Positions 8,837 through 18,165 of a stretch of DNA of 64,000 nt are shown here, one piece after another. Positions within the stretch are counted from its first letter, which is position 1; each line of letters begins with the position of its first letter. The position numbers were made by a program, and so were the translations under genes. The notes below the pieces were generated by a model, which was given only the letters and a program-made list of their open reading frames with translations, was not told where the DNA came from and did not search any database. Source of the stretch: Rhizorhabdus histidinilytica (GTDB taxonomy: Bacteria; Pseudomonadota; Alphaproteobacteria; Sphingomonadales; Sphingomonadaceae); the NCBI RefSeq assembly GCF_900167915.1, contig NZ_FUYM01000003.1, positions 248,001-312,000 on the forward strand, given 5' to 3'.

Positions 8837-11800
8837 ATGCGTGGCGTCCTGAAACGGCTTGCTCCGGTCCTCCTGTTGCTCGCTTCGGTCGCCTCCTCGC
8901 AGGGCGGCGGGCCGAGCGTGCTGTCGGCGGGGCCCGGCAACGACGTCGGCGGTTTCCGCAGCTTCCAGATCCGTTTCTCGGCGCCGATGGTTCCGCTCGG
9001 CGAACCCCGCGCGCGCGGGCCGTTCGACATCAACTGCCCGGTCGCGGGCAGCGGGCGCTGGTCCGACCAGCAAAGCTACAGCTACGAGTTCGCCGCCCCG
9101 CTGCCCGGCGGGTCGCGCTGCACGCTGACCCTGCGGTCCGGCCTCGCCGGGCTCGACGGCACCCCGCTGGTCGGCGAGCGCAGCGCCTATGTCCTCGACA
9201 GCAGCGGGCCCGATGCCCGCGCCGTCCTGCCTGCGCGCTACGGCGGCTCGATCCAGCAGGACCAGACCTTCCTGATCGCGACCAACGTCCCCGCCGATCG
9301 CGCATCGATCGCCAGCGAGGCCTATTGCGCGGTCGATGGGATCGGCGAGAAGCTGCCGGTCGACGTGCTCCCCGCCGACGTGCCGCGCAAGCTGGTCGAG
9401 GGGCTGCCCAACAATTACCAGCTCAGCAATTTCCTTGAGGAAGCCGGCCTCACCATCGAGCGAGCTCGCGCTCCCGGCGGGCTGCGCAACCTGGTCGCGC
9501 TGCGCTGCCGCCGGCCGTTGCCGCCGGGCCGCGACATGGCGCTGGTCTGGCCGAACACGATCAGCGGCGGCGGCCGCACCGCACTCGAGACGCGGCGCTT
9601 CGACTATCGCGTGATCGACGAGTTCACCGCGCGCTTCGAATGCACCCGCACCAATCCGCGCGCCGGCTGCAACCCGGTCGAGCCGGCCTATGTCCGCTTC
9701 ACCGCCCCGGTACCGCGCGGCACGGCCGCGGCAGTGCGCATCCGCCTGCCTGACGGCACCAGCATCGCACCCGCCGGCTTCGACGACGGCGACGAGGGCG
9801 CCACCCCCTCGCCCACCGTGCAAAGCGTGAAGTTCGAGATTGCCGCCGATCGCCCGGCGACCGCCGCGACGCTGCTGCTGCCCGCGCGGGTGCTCGACGA
9901 GAATGACCGGCCCCTCGCCAATGCCCGCCGTTTTCCGCTGCCGATCCGCTTCGACGCCGCGCCGCCGCTGGCGAAGTTCGCCGCGACCTTCGGCATCCTC
10001 GAAGCAAGCGAGGGCGGCATGCTGCCGCTCACCGTCCGCGCGATCGAGCCGAAGCTGTCGGCGAAGGCGCTGCCGATCGACGGCAAGACGCTGCGGCTCG
10101 GCAGTTCGGACGGCGAGGTCGCGGCCTGGCTCCGCCGGCTGGACGATGCCGAGGACAGCGACTTCACCGACGAGAAGCGCGGCGACGAGACCGTCACCGT
10201 CAACCACACCCGCGACACGCCGTTGCTCGCCCGCCAGCCGGGCCTGAAGCCGACCAGCATCCCGCTGCCCGGCAAAGGCAAGGCGTTCGAGGTGGTCGGC
10301 ATCCCGCTCGGCAAGCCCGGCTTCTACGTGGTCGAGGTGGCGAGCCCGACGCTCGGCCGCGCGCTGCTCGGCCGCAACGCGGTCCGCTATGTCGCGACCG
10401 GCGCGCTCGTCACCGACATGGCGGTCCATTTCAAATGGGGCAACGCCAGCTCGCTCGCCTGGGTGACGCGCCTGGCCAGCGGCGATCCCGTCGCCGGCGC
10501 CGCGATCCAGGTCAGCGACAGTTGCACCGGCAAGCCGATCGCGCGCGGCACCACCGATGCGGCCGGCCGGCTGCTGATCCGCGACAAGCTGCCACAGCCG
10601 CAGACCTATGGTTGGTGCGACGGCGATTCCCACCCGCTGATGGTGTCGGCGCGCAAGGACGGCGACTTCAGCTTCACGCTCACCAGCTGGAGCAAGGGCC
10701 TCAGCCCCTATGATTTCGACATGCCGTTCCAATATGAGGAACGGCCCCTGATCTTCCACACCCTGTTCGATCGCACGCTGATGCGCGCGGGCGAGACGGT
10801 GCACATGAAGCACCTGCTGCGCCGCCCGATCGCGACCGGCTTCGCGCCGATGGCGGCGAAGGGCACGCTGACCCTGCGCCATCGCGGGTCCGACACCAAA
10901 TACGAGATCCCGTTGACGATCGGCCGCGACGGCATTGCCCTGAGCGAATGGACCGCGCCCAAAGGCACGCCGCAGGGCGACTATGACCTGTCGCTCCAGA
11001 TCGGCAAGGACGAGGTCGGGACCAGCCAGTCGGTACGGGTCGACGAATATCGCCTGCCGACGATGCGCGCGACCGTGACCGGGCCGAAACAGGCGCTGGT
11101 GCGGCCCAAGACCGTGCCGGTGAACCTCTATGTCGGCTATCTGTCGGGCGGCGGGGCGGCCAACCTGCCGGTTGCCGTCCGCACCAGCTTCGACCAGGCG
11201 ACGCCGAGCCCGAAGGGCTGGGACGGCTGGAGCTTCGGCGGCGCGCCGCTCAAGGAAGGCGTCACCCCGCTCGACGACGACAATCGCGACCTCGCGGCGC
11301 CGCTGCCGGGCGTCCAGCTCCTCGCGCTCAACCTCGACCGGCAGGGCGCGGGCCGCACCAGCATCGCCATCCCCGAGACGGCGCGCGACGGCGCGACGCT
11401 GACCGTCGAAATGGATTATCCCGATGCCAATGGCGAGACGCTGACCGCGACCCAGCGGATGGTGATCAACCCTGCCTCGCTGCAGCTCGGCATCCGCACC
11501 GACGGCTGGCTGATGAAGAAGGACGACCTGCGCCTCAAGCTGGTCGCGCTCGATCTCGACGGCAAGCCGGTCCAGGGCCGCAGCGTCTCGGTGAAGCTCT
11601 ACAGCCGGGAGATCCTCTCGTCGCGGCGGCGGCTGGTCGGCGGTTTCTATGCCTATGAGAACAATGCGAAGGTCACCCGGCTGAAGCAGGGCTGCACGGT
11701 CTTCACCGACGCGCGCGGGCTCGCCTCGTGCCAGCTCGATCCGGGCATATCGGGCGAGGTCTATGCGGTCGCGACGGTGCGCGACGGATCGGGCAACGAG

Positions 11801-14569
11801 GCGCGGGCGGTGACCTCGGTCTGGCTGGCCGGCGGCGATTGGTGGTTCGGCGGCGACAATGGCGACCGCATGGACGTCATTCCCGAGCAGCGCGAATATC
11901 GCGCGACCGACACCGCCCGTTTCCAGGTACGGATGCCGTTCCGCTCGGCGACCGCGCTGGTCACGGTCGAACGCGAGGGCGTGCTGTCGAGCTTCGTGAC
12001 GAAGCTGTCGGGCAAGGATCCGGTCGTCGAGGTGCCGTTGCAGGGTGCCTATGCGCCCGACGTCTATGTCTCGGTGCTTGCCGTGCGCGGGCGGGTCGCG
12101 GGCTGGCGGCTGTGGCTCGCCGATTTCGCCCGCCGCTGGCACCTGCCGTTCTTCCAGGACCTCGCCGCGAAGCCGACCGCACTGGTCGACCTCGCCAAGC
12201 CGAGCTTCCGGCTGGGGGTCGCGAAGATCAACGTCGGCTGGGACCGCCATCGCCTCGCCGTCGACGTGCAGGCCGACCGCGGCAAATATCATGTCCGCGA
12301 CCGGGCCCAGGTCGCGGTGCGGGTGACCGGCCCCGACGGCAAGCCGCCGCGCGCCGCCGAGATCGCCTTCGTCGCGGTCGACGAGGCGCTGCTCGCACTG
12401 TCGCCGAACGAGAGCTGGAAGCTGCTCGACGCGATGATGGGCGAACGGCCGCTCGGCGTGCTCACCTCGACCGCGCAGATGCAGGTGGTCGGCAAGCGCC
12501 ATTATGGCCGCAAGGCGGTGGCGGCCGGCGGTGGCGGCGGCGGCGACCTGACCCAGGTCAACCGTGAGGATTTCCGTCCCGTGCTGCTGTGGAAGGGCCG
12601 CGTCCCGCTCGATGCGTCCGGCATGGTGCGGGTGGCGGTGCCGCTGTCCGACGCGCTCTCCTCCTTCCGCCTCGTCGCGATCGCCAATGCCGGCGCCGGC
12701 AGCTTCGGCACCGGCAGCACGACGGTCCGCACCCAGCAGGACCTGAGCATCTATTCGAGCATCGCGCCGCTGGTACGGTCCGGCGACCGCTATGGCGCCA
12801 GCTTCGTCCTGCGCAACGGATCGGAGAAACCGATGACGGTGACCGCGCGGGTCACCGCTAACCCGTCGATCGTCAAGGGGCCGCCGCTGACCGTGTCGCT
12901 GCCCGCCGGCGGGGCGAAGTCGGTCACCTGGTGGCTGACCGCGCCGACCGGTCTCGACAAGCTCGGCTGGACGGTGACGGCGCGTTCGGCCGACGGCCGT
13001 TCCAGCGACCGGCTGACCGTCGCCCAGACGATCGTTCCCGCCGTGCCCGTCGACGTCTGGGCCGCGACCTTGCTGCGCGTCGGCCCGCAATCGCTGGTGC
13101 CGCTGACGCCGCCAGTGGGTGCACTGCCCGGCCGCGGCGGGATCGAGGTGCGGCTGAGCGACAGCATCGCGCCGCCGCTCGACGGGGTACGGCGCTACAT
13201 GCGCGACTATCTGTTCAACTGCTTCGAACAGCGGCTTTCCAAGGCGATCGTCGCGGGCGACATGGCGGCGTGGAATGGCCTCACCGCCGACATGCCCGCC
13301 TATCTCGATCGCGACGGACTGCTCCGCTACTTCCCCGACGACCGGATGGAGGGATCGGTCGCGCTGACCGCCTATGTCCTGTCGATTACCGCCGAGGCGG
13401 GGCTGGCGCTGCCCGAGACGGAACGGACCCGGATGGTCGCGGCGATGCGGTCGGTCGTCGAAGGGCAGCTCGGCCGCGACGTGCCCTGGTCCTACGATCC
13501 GCGCGCCGAGAAGCTCGCCGCGCTCGCCGCGCTCGCCCGCAACGGCGGGTCCGAGCCGAGTCTGTTCGGCCAGATCGGCATGGCTGCACGCGACATGCAG
13601 ACCTCCGCGCTGCTCGACTGGCTCGGCGCGCTGCTCCGCACGCCCGGCGCCGATCCGCGCGCGATCGCGGAGGCGGAGGCGGTGCTGCGCGGGCGGATCG
13701 CCTATGAAGGCTCCCGGCTCGACTTCGTCGATAGCGGCACCGCGCCCTGGTGGATGATGAGCTCGGGCGACGAGATCGCCACCCGCGCGGTCGCCGTTCT
13801 CGCCGGCCGGCCGGGCTGGCAGGACGAGCTGCCGCGCCTGCTGGTCGGTGCCGCGCTCCGCCAGCAGCGCGGCCATTGGGACACCACCACCGCCAACGCC
13901 TGGGGTGTGGTCGCGGTGCGGCGCTTCACCGGCCTCTATCCACCCGCCGCCGTCGCCGGCACCACCGAGGTCGACCTGCTCGGCCTGTCGCGGATGGCGC
14001 GCTGGCCGTCCGCCGAACCGGCGGTGCTGCGCTTCCCGCTGCCCGCGCAGCCGACGCCGATCCGCCTCTCGCATCCCGGCGAGGCCGGTCCCTGGGCGCA
14101 GATCCAGGTGTCAGCGGCGGTGCCGATGAAGCAGCCCTTCTTCGCGGGCTATCGCGTCAGCCGGCAGGTCGAGTTCATCCAGCGCCGCGATCCGAAGAAG
14201 ATGAGCAAGGGCGACGTGCTGCGCATCCGCCTGACCGTCGATGCCGGGGCCGAGCGCAACTGGGTGGTGGTCAGCGACCCGATCCCGGCGGGTGCGACGA
14301 TCGTCGGCGACCTGGGCGGCCAGTCGGCGACACTCGCGGCGCAGGCATCGGGCGGCGACGGCGTGAGCCCGTCCTATGTCGAGCGCGGGCAGGATGCGTG
14401 GCGCGGCTATTATCAATGGGTGCCGCGCGGCCGCTTCACCGTAGAATATGCGGTACGGCTCAACGCCCCCGGCCGTTTCCAGATGCCGCCGACCCGGGTG
14501 CAGGCGATGTATTCGCCCGAGATCCGCGCCGCGCTGCCCAACGCACGGATGTCGGTCTTCCCGCAGTGA
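8837..14569 (+). CDS. Bacterial alpha-2-macroglobulin family protein
   Basis: A 1,910-residue envelope protein related to E. coli YfhM. In that family a bait region is cut by an attacking protease, and a thioester then traps it. MG-type beta domains fill the N-terminal two thirds. The thioester motif is C-x-E-Q in FNCFEQRL (C1462, Q1465). A helical TED and a C-terminal receptor-like domain follow. The signal peptide (LLLLASVASSQ) has no lipobox Cys, so unlike YfhM it is probably a soluble periplasmic protein. A glycine run at about 1,232-1,238 may lie near the bait region. It sits directly before pbpC, the conserved partner. Confidence 0.95.
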   Translation: MRGVLKRLAPVLLLLASVASSQGGGPSVLSAGPGNDVGGFRSFQIRFSAPMVPLGEPRARGPFDINCPVAGSGRWSDQQSYSYEFAAPLPGGSRCTLTLRSGLAGLDGTPLVGERSAYVLDSSGPDARAVLPARYGGSIQQDQTFLIATNVPADRASIASEAYCAVDGIGEKLPVDVLPADVPRKLVEGLPNNYQLSNFLEEAGLTIERARAPGGLRNLVALRCRRPLPPGRDMALVWPNTISGGGRTALETRRFDYRVIDEFTARFECTRTNPRAGCNPVEPAYVRFTAPVPRGTAAAVRIRLPDGTSIAPAGFDDGDEGATPSPTVQSVKFEIAADRPATAATLLLPARVLDENDRPLANARRFPLPIRFDAAPPLAKFAATFGILEASEGGMLPLTVRAIEPKLSAKALPIDGKTLRLGSSDGEVAAWLRRLDDAEDSDFTDEKRGDETVTVNHTRDTPLLARQPGLKPTSIPLPGKGKAFEVVGIPLGKPGFYVVEVASPTLGRALLGRNAVRYVATGALVTDMAVHFKWGNASSLAWVTRLASGDPVAGAAIQVSDSCTGKPIARGTTDAAGRLLIRDKLPQPQTYGWCDGDSHPLMVSARKDGDFSFTLTSWSKGLSPYDFDMPFQYEERPLIFHTLFDRTLMRAGETVHMKHLLRRPIATGFAPMAAKGTLTLRHRGSDTKYEIPLTIGRDGIALSEWTAPKGTPQGDYDLSLQIGKDEVGTSQSVRVDEYRLPTMRATVTGPKQALVRPKTVPVNLYVGYLSGGGAANLPVAVRTSFDQATPSPKGWDGWSFGGAPLKEGVTPLDDDNRDLAAPLPGVQLLALNLDRQGAGRTSIAIPETARDGATLTVEMDYPDANGETLTATQRMVINPASLQLGIRTDGWLMKKDDLRLKLVALDLDGKPVQGRSVSVKLYSREILSSRRRLVGGFYAYENNAKVTRLKQGCTVFTDARGLASCQLDPGISGEVYAVATVRDGSGNEARAVTSVWLAGGDWWFGGDNGDRMDVIPEQREYRATDTARFQVRMPFRSATALVTVEREGVLSSFVTKLSGKDPVVEVPLQGAYAPDVYVSVLAVRGRVAGWRLWLADFARRWHLPFFQDLAAKPTALVDLAKPSFRLGVAKINVGWDRHRLAVDVQADRGKYHVRDRAQVAVRVTGPDGKPPRAAEIAFVAVDEALLALSPNESWKLLDAMMGERPLGVLTSTAQMQVVGKRHYGRKAVAAGGGGGGDLTQVNREDFRPVLLWKGRVPLDASGMVRVAVPLSDALSSFRLVAIANAGAGSFGTGSTTVRTQQDLSIYSSIAPLVRSGDRYGASFVLRNGSEKPMTVTARVTANPSIVKGPPLTVSLPAGGAKSVTWWLTAPTGLDKLGWTVTARSADGRSSDRLTVAQTIVPAVPVDVWAATLLRVGPQSLVPLTPPVGALPGRGGIEVRLSDSIAPPLDGVRRYMRDYLFNCFEQRLSKAIVAGDMAAWNGLTADMPAYLDRDGLLRYFPDDRMEGSVALTAYVLSITAEAGLALPETERTRMVAAMRSVVEGQLGRDVPWSYDPRAEKLAALAALARNGGSEPSLFGQIGMAARDMQTSALLDWLGALLRTPGADPRAIAEAEAVLRGRIAYEGSRLDFVDSGTAPWWMMSSGDEIATRAVAVLAGRPGWQDELPRLLVGAALRQQRGHWDTTTANAWGVVAVRRFTGLYPPAAVAGTTEVDLLGLSRMARWPSAEPAVLRFPLPAQPTPIRLSHPGEAGPWAQIQVSAAVPMKQPFFAGYRVSRQVEFIQRRDPKKMSKGDVLRIRLTVDAGAERNWVVVSDPIPAGATIVGDLGGQSATLAAQASGGDGVSPSYVERGQDAWRGYYQWVPRGRFTVEYAVRLNAPGRFQMPPTRVQAMYSPEIRAALPNARMSVFPQ

Positions 14570-14579
14570 GGCGACCGCG

Positions 14580-16697
14580 ATGAGGCTTCCGTCGCGCCGG
14601 GCGTGGCGACGGGCGGCGCTGTTCGGCCCGCTCGCGCTGCTGCTGTCGCTGTTCGTCCTCACCCTGCCGCCGGCGATGCCGGCACCCGCCATGGTGAAGG
14701 CGGCGTGGCGACCGACGGAGAGCTGGCTCTACGACCGCGATGGCCGGCTCCTCGAAAGCGTGCGGGTCGACTTCACCCAGCGGCGGCTCGCCTGGGTCCC
14801 GCTCGACCGCATGGCCCTCGTCCTGCCACGCGCGGTGATCGCGGCCGAGGATCGTCGCTTCACCACGCATGGCGGGGTCGACTGGCTGGCGCTCGCCGGA
14901 TCGATCCGCGACGGCCTGTCGGGTCGCCGGCCGCGTGGCGCCTCGACGATAACCATGCAACTCGCCGGCTTCCTCGCCCCCGAGCTGGCCCGGCCGGGCG
15001 CCCGCTCGATCCGCCAGAAGGCGCGGCAGATGCGCGCGGCGATGGCGCTGGAGAGAGGCTGGTCGAAGGACGAGATCCTCGAAGCCTATCTCAACCTCGC
15101 CGGCTTCCGGGGCGAGGCGCAAGGCGTGATGGCGGCGAGCCGGCAATTGTTCGGCAAGGCCCCCGACCGGCTGTCGGGCGACGAGGCGCTGCTGCTGACC
15201 GCGCTGCTGCCCGATCCGCAGGCTCCACCCGAACGGGTCGCGCGGCGCGCTTGCGCGATGAAGCCCGCCGACTGCCCGGCGCTGACCGCGATCGCCGCGC
15301 GGTCGCTCGGCACCGCCCGCCGCCAGCGGATCGATCCGGGTCTCGCGCCGCATCTCGCCCGGCGGTTGATCGACCATGCTGGGATGCGGGTGACGACGAC
15401 GCTCGACGGCGCGATCCAGCGCGCCGCGATCACCGCCCTCTCCCGCCAGCTCATCGGCCTGGGCGACCAGCGCGCCCGCGACGGCGCGGTGATCGTGCTC
15501 GACAATGCGACCGGCGACACGCTCGCCTATGTCGGCGGGGTCGGCGGCGCGTCGACGGCGGCGGCGGTCGATGGCGCCGGGGCGCCACGCCAGGCCGGAT
15601 CGACGCTCAAGCCCTTCCTCTACGCCGCCGCGATCGAACGCGGCTACCTGACCGCCGGATCGATCCTCGACGACAGCCCGGTCCAGCTCGACACTGCCTC
15701 GGGCCTCTATGTGCCGCAGAATTACGACCGCAGCTTCCGGGGTCCGGTCTCGGCCCGCTCGGCACTGGCGGCGTCGCTCAACGTGCCGGCGGTGCGGGCG
15801 CTGCTGCTGGTCGGCGTCAACGCCTTCCGCGACCGGCTGTGGGACCTTGGCTATCGCGGGCTGACCGAGGACGGCGACTATTACGGCTTCTCGCTCGCGC
15901 TCGGATCGGCCGAGGTGACGCTCGCCGAGCAGGCCAATGCGTTCCGCGCGCTCGCCAATGCCGGCCGCTGGTCGCCCGCCCGGCTGCGCGCCGGGGACCG
16001 CCGCGAAGCCTCCCGCCCCGTCATCGCGCCCGCCGCCGCCTGGATCACCGCCGACATCCTGTCCGATCCGGGCGCGCGGGCGGGGACCTTCGGGCTCGAC
16101 AGCGCGCTGCGCCTGCCCTTCTGGGCGGCGGTCAAGACCGGCACCTCCAAGGCGATGCGCGACAATTGGTGCGTCGGCTTTTCCAGCCGCTACACGGTCG
16201 CCGTCTGGATCGGCAACCTGGAGGGCGATTCGATGCGCGCCGTCTCCGGCACCAGCGGCGCGGCGCCGGTGTGGCGCGAGGTGATGCTGGCGCTCCACCG
16301 CCAGGCGCCTCCGCCCCGCCCCGCCCGCCCGGCCGACGTCGAGAGCCGCGCGATCCGCTTCGCAGGCGGGATCGAGCCGCCGCGCACCGAATATTTCCTG
16401 CGCGGCACCGGCCAGGCGCTGTTCGGTCCCACCCCGCCCGAGGCCCGCCGCGCGCGGATCACCAGCCCGGTGTCTGGCAGCATCTATGCGCTCGATCCCG
16501 ACATTCCCGGCGATCGCCAGCGCATTCGCATCCTCGTCGCCGGCGCGGTGGCGGGCCATCGCCTGGTCCTCGACCGCCGCGACATCGGCCCGGCCGAGGC
16601 GCAGCCGCTCGTCCTGCCCGGCCCGGGGGCGCACCGGCTCCAGCTCCGGCGCCCGGACGGCGGCGTCGCCGACCAGATATTGTTCACGGTGCGGTAG
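14580..16697 (+). CDS. pbpC: Penicillin-binding protein 1C
   Basis: Bifunctional peptidoglycan glycosyltransferase/transpeptidase-type protein of 705 residues. An N-terminal membrane anchor (LFGPLALLLSLFVLTLPPA) is followed by a GT51 domain with IAAEDRRF (catalytic Glu) and TITMQLA. The penicillin-binding domain has STLK (SxxK), SLN and KTGTS motifs, and a PBP1C-type C-terminal beta domain ends the protein. It starts 10 bases after the macroglobulin stop codon, so it is in the same operon. The pairing supports repair of cell wall where macroglobulin defends a breached envelope (family knowledge). Confidence 0.95.
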   Translation: MRLPSRRAWRRAALFGPLALLLSLFVLTLPPAMPAPAMVKAAWRPTESWLYDRDGRLLESVRVDFTQRRLAWVPLDRMALVLPRAVIAAEDRRFTTHGGVDWLALAGSIRDGLSGRRPRGASTITMQLAGFLAPELARPGARSIRQKARQMRAAMALERGWSKDEILEAYLNLAGFRGEAQGVMAASRQLFGKAPDRLSGDEALLLTALLPDPQAPPERVARRACAMKPADCPALTAIAARSLGTARRQRIDPGLAPHLARRLIDHAGMRVTTTLDGAIQRAAITALSRQLIGLGDQRARDGAVIVLDNATGDTLAYVGGVGGASTAAAVDGAGAPRQAGSTLKPFLYAAAIERGYLTAGSILDDSPVQLDTASGLYVPQNYDRSFRGPVSARSALAASLNVPAVRALLLVGVNAFRDRLWDLGYRGLTEDGDYYGFSLALGSAEVTLAEQANAFRALANAGRWSPARLRAGDRREASRPVIAPAAAWITADILSDPGARAGTFGLDSALRLPFWAAVKTGTSKAMRDNWCVGFSSRYTVAVWIGNLEGDSMRAVSGTSGAAPVWREVMLALHRQAPPPRPARPADVESRAIRFAGGIEPPRTEYFLRGTGQALFGPTPPEARRARITSPVSGSIYALDPDIPGDRQRIRILVAGAVAGHRLVLDRRDIGPAEAQPLVLPGPGAHRLQLRRPDGGVADQILFTVR

Positions 16698-16704
16698 TCT
16701 TCCA

Positions 16705-16728
16705 CCCCGGCCTCCGCCGGCATGACGA
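16705..16728. repeat. Dispersed extragenic repeat, family A (single half-copy)
   Basis: A GC-rich unit ending GCCGGCATGACG lies between the convergent pbpC and sirB1-like genes. Its core (CCGGCCTCCGCCGG) matches, in inverse orientation, the elements at 40107-40136 and 44788-44877. It is too short to form the full hairpin seen there. Confidence 0.5.
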
Positions 16729-16735
16729 TAAGGCC

Positions 16736-17542
16736 TCAGCGCCCCGACAGCGCCTCCAGCGCTTCGAGGATCGTCGCGCGGGCGTCGGCGTCGCGGGTGA
16801 TCTCCAGCATCGCGCTCAGGCTGCCGCGCGCCTCCTCGCCGCGGCCGTCGGCCAGTTGCAGGCGGGCGAGGTCCCACCAGCCCTGCGCGTGGGAGGGCGC
16901 GACCTCGACGATGCGTTCGTAGATGGCGATCGCGCGGGCGGCGTCGCCGGCCTGTTCGGCGCGGGTCGCCTGGTTGAGCAGCAGCCGGACCAGCACCAGC
17001 CGGTTGGGCAGCGGCGCGACATGCTCGGGTTCGATCCGCGCCGTCGGCCCCAGCGATCGCCGCAGCAGCTTGTCGAGCGTCTCGTCGCCGACCGGCAGGC
17101 CGTCGTGGAACGGATCGATCAGGATCGGCGAATCGAGCGGACCGATCCGCACCAGCACGTGCGAGGGGGTGTTGAGCGCCTCGGCGATCCAGCCCAGCCG
17201 GCGGGCGAGCGCGACATAGAGGATCGACAGGCTGACCGGCAGGCCGCGCCGCCGGTCGAGCACGCGGATCATGTCGGCATTGAGCGGCGCGTCATAGCTG
17301 GCGCTGTCGCCCGCGAAGCCGTGACGGCCCGCCAGCAGCCGGGACAGCGCGCCGGCCTGCTCCTCGCTGGTCTCCGCGTCGGCGCCCTCGTCGCGCAGCT
17401 CGGCCTCGAGCGCGTCGAGTTGCTCGTGATAGGGCGTCAGGTCGACGCCGGGATGGTCGAGCGCGCTCAGTTCGAGCGCGGCGATGTCGAGTTCGATCTC
17501 CTCGTCATCGAGCAGGCCGAGATAGGCGATGGATGCGATCAT
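16736..17542 (-). CDS. SirB1-family transglutaminase-like/TPR protein
   Basis: 268-residue cytoplasmic protein of the SirB1 group. An N-terminal helical segment is followed by a transglutaminase-like core with RGLPVSLSILYVALARRLGW and the SHVLVRI strand. C-terminal TPR-like helices follow (AIAIYERIVEVAPSHAQGWWDLARL). The catalytic Cys of true transglutaminases is replaced by Ser (PVSLS), as is usual in this family, so activity is doubtful. Its ATG overlaps the stop of the Lrp regulator gene by four bases. Role unknown. Confidence 0.85.
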   Translation of the reverse strand: MIASIAYLGLLDDEEIELDIAALELSALDHPGVDLTPYHEQLDALEAELRDEGADAETSEEQAGALSRLLAGRHGFAGDSASYDAPLNADMIRVLDRRRGLPVSLSILYVALARRLGWIAEALNTPSHVLVRIGPLDSPILIDPFHDGLPVGDETLDKLLRRSLGPTARIEPEHVAPLPNRLVLVRLLLNQATRAEQAGDAARAIAIYERIVEVAPSHAQGWWDLARLQLADGRGEEARGSLSAMLEITRDADARATILEALEALSGR

Positions 17543-17982
17543 GCGTCCGTCTTATCGACCGGGATCGCGGTGCGATAGACGACGGGACGCAGCGCGAAGC
17601 TCGAAACCACCTGCGACACGCCGGCGATCCTGATCAGCTTCTGCCGCAGGAAATCCTCGAACGCGGCGAGCGAGGCGACCAGCACGCGAAGCTGATAGTC
17701 GCTCTCGCCCGTCATGAGGTAGCATTCCATCACCTCGGGAAAGCCGGCGACCTCCTCCTCGAAGGCGGCGAGATGCCGATCGTCCTGCCCGTCGAGCCGA
17801 ACGCGGACGAACGCCGTCACCGGCAGGCCGAGCGCGGCCGGATCGACCAGCCCGACATAGTTGCGGATCACCCCCGCCTCCTCGAGCTGGCGGACCCGGC
17901 GAAGGCAGGGGCTGGGCGAGAGACCGACCCGCGCCGCGAGGTCGTGGTTGGTGATCCGGCCGTCCGACTGGAGCTCCGCCAA
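17539..17982 (-). CDS. Lrp/AsnC-family transcriptional regulator (start anomalous)
   Basis: A winged-helix DNA-binding domain (ITNHDLAARVGLSPSPCLRRV) is followed by a RAM ligand-binding domain ending near the C terminus (ESDYQLRVLVASLAAFEDFL). The last canonical start is TTG 17982. However, the same frame upstream reads LDAIDRRILAEL, the conserved first helix of the family, and runs to a TGA at 18027-18025. The only further candidates are ATT codons at 18024 and 18021, behind GGGAG. Either a rare ATT start or a one-base frameshift near 18007-18022 is implied. Divergent from the transketolase gene, its probable target. Confidence 0.85.
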   Translation of the reverse strand: MAELQSDGRITNHDLAARVGLSPSPCLRRVRQLEEAGVIRNYVGLVDPAALGLPVTAFVRVRLDGQDDRHLAAFEEEVAGFPEVMECYLMTGESDYQLRVLVASLAAFEDFLRQKLIRIAGVSQVVSSFALRPVVYRTAIPVDKTDA

Positions 17983-18165
17983 TATCCTGCGATCTATCGC
18001 ATCTAGAGGGTAATTTGAAATAATTCACTCCCACGACAGGTAATGGCGACAGTTTATGCCAATTCACCGCCAAACCGCCAGCCAATTCGCAAGGACCGGC
18101 GGCGGACGATCGGCTATCAGGGCCAAACGCCGGACGGACCGGCGTTGTTGCCGGAGACGCCGTCG

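Noticed and set aside
8330-14074. A 1,914-codon open frame antisense to the macroglobulin gene
   Set aside because: The sense strand encodes a clear macroglobulin with signal peptide and thioester. The antisense frame is Arg/Gly/Ala-rich with no domain or ribosome site, a usual artefact of high-GC codon bias. The same applies to the long antisense frames over the ior (31662-34934) and pbpC (14460-16877) genes.
18043-18165. Upstream ATG (18043) as the transketolase start
   Set aside because: The 41 added residues look like translated leader, AGG is only three bases away, and accepting it would remove the regulator-binding space between the divergent genes.
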